Below are positions 5,676 to 6,812 of a stretch of DNA of 6,812 bases, in pieces (within the stretch, counting starts at the first letter, position 1; every line of letters starts with the position of its first letter). A program made the translations under genes and the position numbers. Location: NCBI GenBank assembly GCA_023458855.1, contig JAEWWQ010000382.1, forward strand, positions 1-6,812, in the 5' to 3' direction. A model generated the notes under the pieces. That model had not been told where the DNA came from and searched no databases. It saw nothing but the letters and a program-made list of their open reading frames with translations. The stretch is from Bacillota bacterium. Lineage in GTDB: Bacteria > Bacillota > Clostridia > Lachnospirales > Lachnospiraceae.

Positions 5676-5713
5676 AATGATATTCTATTGAACGATATAC
5701 ATAGGGAGGAAAC

Positions 5714-5908
5714 ATGGGAGTAAATCTGATTTTTAAAATAGCGGCGGTTGGGATTCTGGTGACGATTCTGGGTCAGGTATTAAAGCATAGCGGAAGAGAA
5801 GAGCAGGCATTTTTGGTCAGCCTTGCAGGACTGATACTTGTCTTATCCTGGATTATTCCATATATATATGAATTATTTCTGACAATCCGCAATTTATTTG
5901 AATTATAG
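5714..5908 (+). CDS. spoIIIAC: Stage III sporulation protein AC
   Basis: The 64-residue protein is nearly all membrane: helix 1 at about 4-21, a short polar loop KHSGREEQ (24-31), then helix 2 at about 33-54 with FLVSLAGLILVL. The loop plus LVSLAGL is characteristic of SpoIIIAC, and the length is normal for the family. It is an inner component of the SpoIIIA channel in the mother-cell membrane and is required for sigma-G activity in the forespore. GGGAGG (5704-5709) lies 4 nt before the ATG, strong but closely spaced. The stop codon TAG (5906-5908) overlaps the ribosome binding site of spoIIIAD, which argues for coordinated translation of these two related small membrane proteins. Confidence 0.96.
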   Translation: MGVNLIFKIAAVGILVTILGQVLKHSGREEQAFLVSLAGLILVLSWIIPYIYELFLTIRNLFEL

Positions 5909-5917
5909 GAGACTGGT

Positions 5918-6307
5918 ATGGAAATTATCAAAATCGGTATTGTTGGAATGGTAGGCGTTTTATTGGCAATACAGTTTAAGAGTAATAAGCCGGAATATAG
6001 TTATCTGATTGGATTTGGAATTTGTTTGTTCATATTTTTAACATCCTTGCGATATATTGAAAATTTATTAGAACAAATTAATAGTCTGCAAACCCTTTTT
6101 AAAGATAACTATGGTTATTTTAAAATTTTATTAAAGGTAATTGGAATCACATATATCTGCGAATTCTGTTCTGGAATATGCAATGATTCAGGTTACAAAT
6201 CGATTGCAAATCAAATAGAAGTATTTGGAAAAATATCAATTCTATTATCCGGAATGCCGATTTTATTGTCTCTCGTGCATACAATACAGCAATTTGCAGG
6301 AGGGTAA
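5918..6307 (+). CDS. spoIIIAD: Stage III sporulation protein AD
   Basis: The 129-residue membrane protein has the usual SpoIIIAD length. Hydrophobic segments lie at about 3-20, 28-46 and 106-124, with a moderately hydrophobic stretch at about 68-82. The conserved block ITYICEFCSGICNDSGY at 77-93, continuing to VEFGK-like VFGK (102-105), is the family signature, with the acidic Glu82 and Asp90 and an SG pair. Cys81, Cys84 and Cys88 cluster in this block. The protein is part of the mother-cell membrane base of the SpoIIIA channel. AGGAG (5907-5911) stands 6 nt before the ATG and overlaps the spoIIIAC stop. The next gene follows after 3 nt, so AC, AD and AE are almost certainly co-translated from one mRNA. 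Confidence 0.96.
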   Translation: MEIIKIGIVGMVGVLLAIQFKSNKPEYSYLIGFGICLFIFLTSLRYIENLLEQINSLQTLFKDNYGYFKILLKVIGITYICEFCSGICNDSGYKSIANQIEVFGKISILLSGMPILLSLVHTIQQFAGG

Positions 6308-6310
6308 AGT

Positions 6311-6812
6311 GTGGTTATAAACAAGAAAGCTATTTGGGGGATTTACATACTGCTTTTGATTTTTTTATGTATAGGGGTGAGCATGCCGGTATATGCGAAG
6401 GAAGAAAACACACAGAATACGATGTTACAAGAACTGGAACTTGGTGATATAGACCAGCAACTAGAAAAATTATTTCCAGATAATACAATGCAATTCTCGC
6501 AACTTGTAAAGGATATTATGAGTGGAAATACAAAATTAAATGCAGATTTAATAATTGAAATTCTAAGATACGGGGTAGAAGGAAATATCGGAGAAATGAA
6601 AAAAATAGGAATCTCTATTTTACTAATCGGAATTATTGCTTCGTTATTTTCAAATTTTAGTAAGATATTCGAAAATCATCAGATTGCAGATATCAGTTTC
6701 TATTTTTTGTATATGTTACTTATGCTGATCTTATTGTTGACATTTAAAAATACGATGTTAATAGCAACGGAGACGATTGAGGATGCAGTGGTTTTCCTGA
6801 AAATTTTAATTC
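6311..6812 (+). CDS. spoIIIAE: Stage III sporulation protein AE, N-terminal part (runs off the window)
   Basis: Frame 6311 is open to the window end, giving 167 codons of a family normally near 400 residues, so about 40 percent is visible. The start is GTG 6311, 6 nt after AGGAGGG (6298-6304). The overlapping GTG at 6309 hits TAA after three codons, which decides the choice. The product has a signal-peptide-like start: MVINKK, hydrophobic 8-25, and a VYA site ending at Ala29. A mainly soluble segment follows (30-96, ELELGDIDQQLEKLFPD), then membrane segments at about 99-116 and 128-145. This agrees with SpoIIIAE, a polytopic membrane protein of the SpoIIIA complex with a cleavable signal sequence. 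The call rests on this layout and on position five in the fixed AA-AB-AC-AD-AE order. The rest of the operon (AF, AG, AH) should lie downstream. Confidence 0.93.
   Translation, partial: MVINKKAIWGIYILLLIFLCIGVSMPVYAKEENTQNTMLQELELGDIDQQLEKLFPDNTMQFSQLVKDIMSGNTKLNADLIIEILRYGVEGNIGEMKKIGISILLIGIIASLFSNFSKIFENHQIADISFYFLYMLLMLILLLTFKNTMLIATETIEDAVVFLKILI

Noticed and set aside
5676..5713. Possible terminator or promoter in the spoIIIAB-spoIIIAC gap
   Set aside because: Only a 4-bp GAAT/ATTC pairing and no T tract or promoter boxes; the gap holds just the spoIIIAC ribosome binding site.
1..6812. CRISPR arrays, tRNA or rRNA genes, transposases, phage or defence genes
   Set aside because: No regularly spaced repeats, no tRNA-like cloverleaf with CCA-end features, and no mobile or defence protein motifs were seen on either strand.

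Overview
This window is a chromosomal housekeeping and sporulation segment from an AT-rich, low-GC, endospore-forming Firmicute, most likely a member of the Clostridia near the Lachnospiraceae. The placement rests on the spoIIIA sporulation genes, strong AAGGAGG-type ribosome binding sites, Gram-positive-type intrinsic terminators, a secreted SH3/NlpC-P60 cell-wall enzyme, and the ribF/rpsO/pnp gene order. The family-level assignment is an inference. All supported genes are on the + strand and no mobile element is visible.

Layout. Positions 1-108 hold the last 35 codons of ribF (riboflavin kinase/FAD synthetase), closed by a strong terminator (134-169). A sigma-A-like promoter (230-259) then drives a GTG-started secreted peptidoglycan hydrolase with two SH3 domains and a C40 (NlpC/P60) catalytic domain (308-1354). 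It is inserted between ribF and rpsO, which are neighbours in many bacteria. A short gap carries a candidate promoter and a well-paired leader RNA (1421-1466) before rpsO (ribosomal protein S15, 1493-1759), which ends in a GC-rich hairpin terminator. The 262-base gap 1760-2021 has no gene. It holds a candidate promoter and a leader with a 16-bp hairpin plus overlapping alternative pairings, then a small hairpin just ahead of the ribosome binding site of pnp (polynucleotide phosphorylase, 2022-4109). A 13-bp perfect terminator follows pnp.

A sigma-E-like promoter (4169-4196) lies 13 bases past that terminator and opens the spoIIIA operon: spoIIIAA (ATPase), spoIIIAB, spoIIIAC, spoIIIAD and the first 167 codons of spoIIIAE, which runs off the window end. 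The genes are tightly packed: AA and AB overlap by 4 nt, the AD ribosome binding site overlaps the AC stop, and AE starts 4 nt after AD ends. Their products are mother-cell parts of the SpoIIIA-SpoIIQ channel needed for late forespore gene expression.

Functionally there are three blocks: cofactor synthesis and cell-wall remodelling, translation and RNA turnover (rpsO-pnp, each with its own structured leader), and a sporulation operon insulated by a strong terminator. I found no clearly new multi-gene system. The least explained elements are the two structured leaders, above all the pnp leader.
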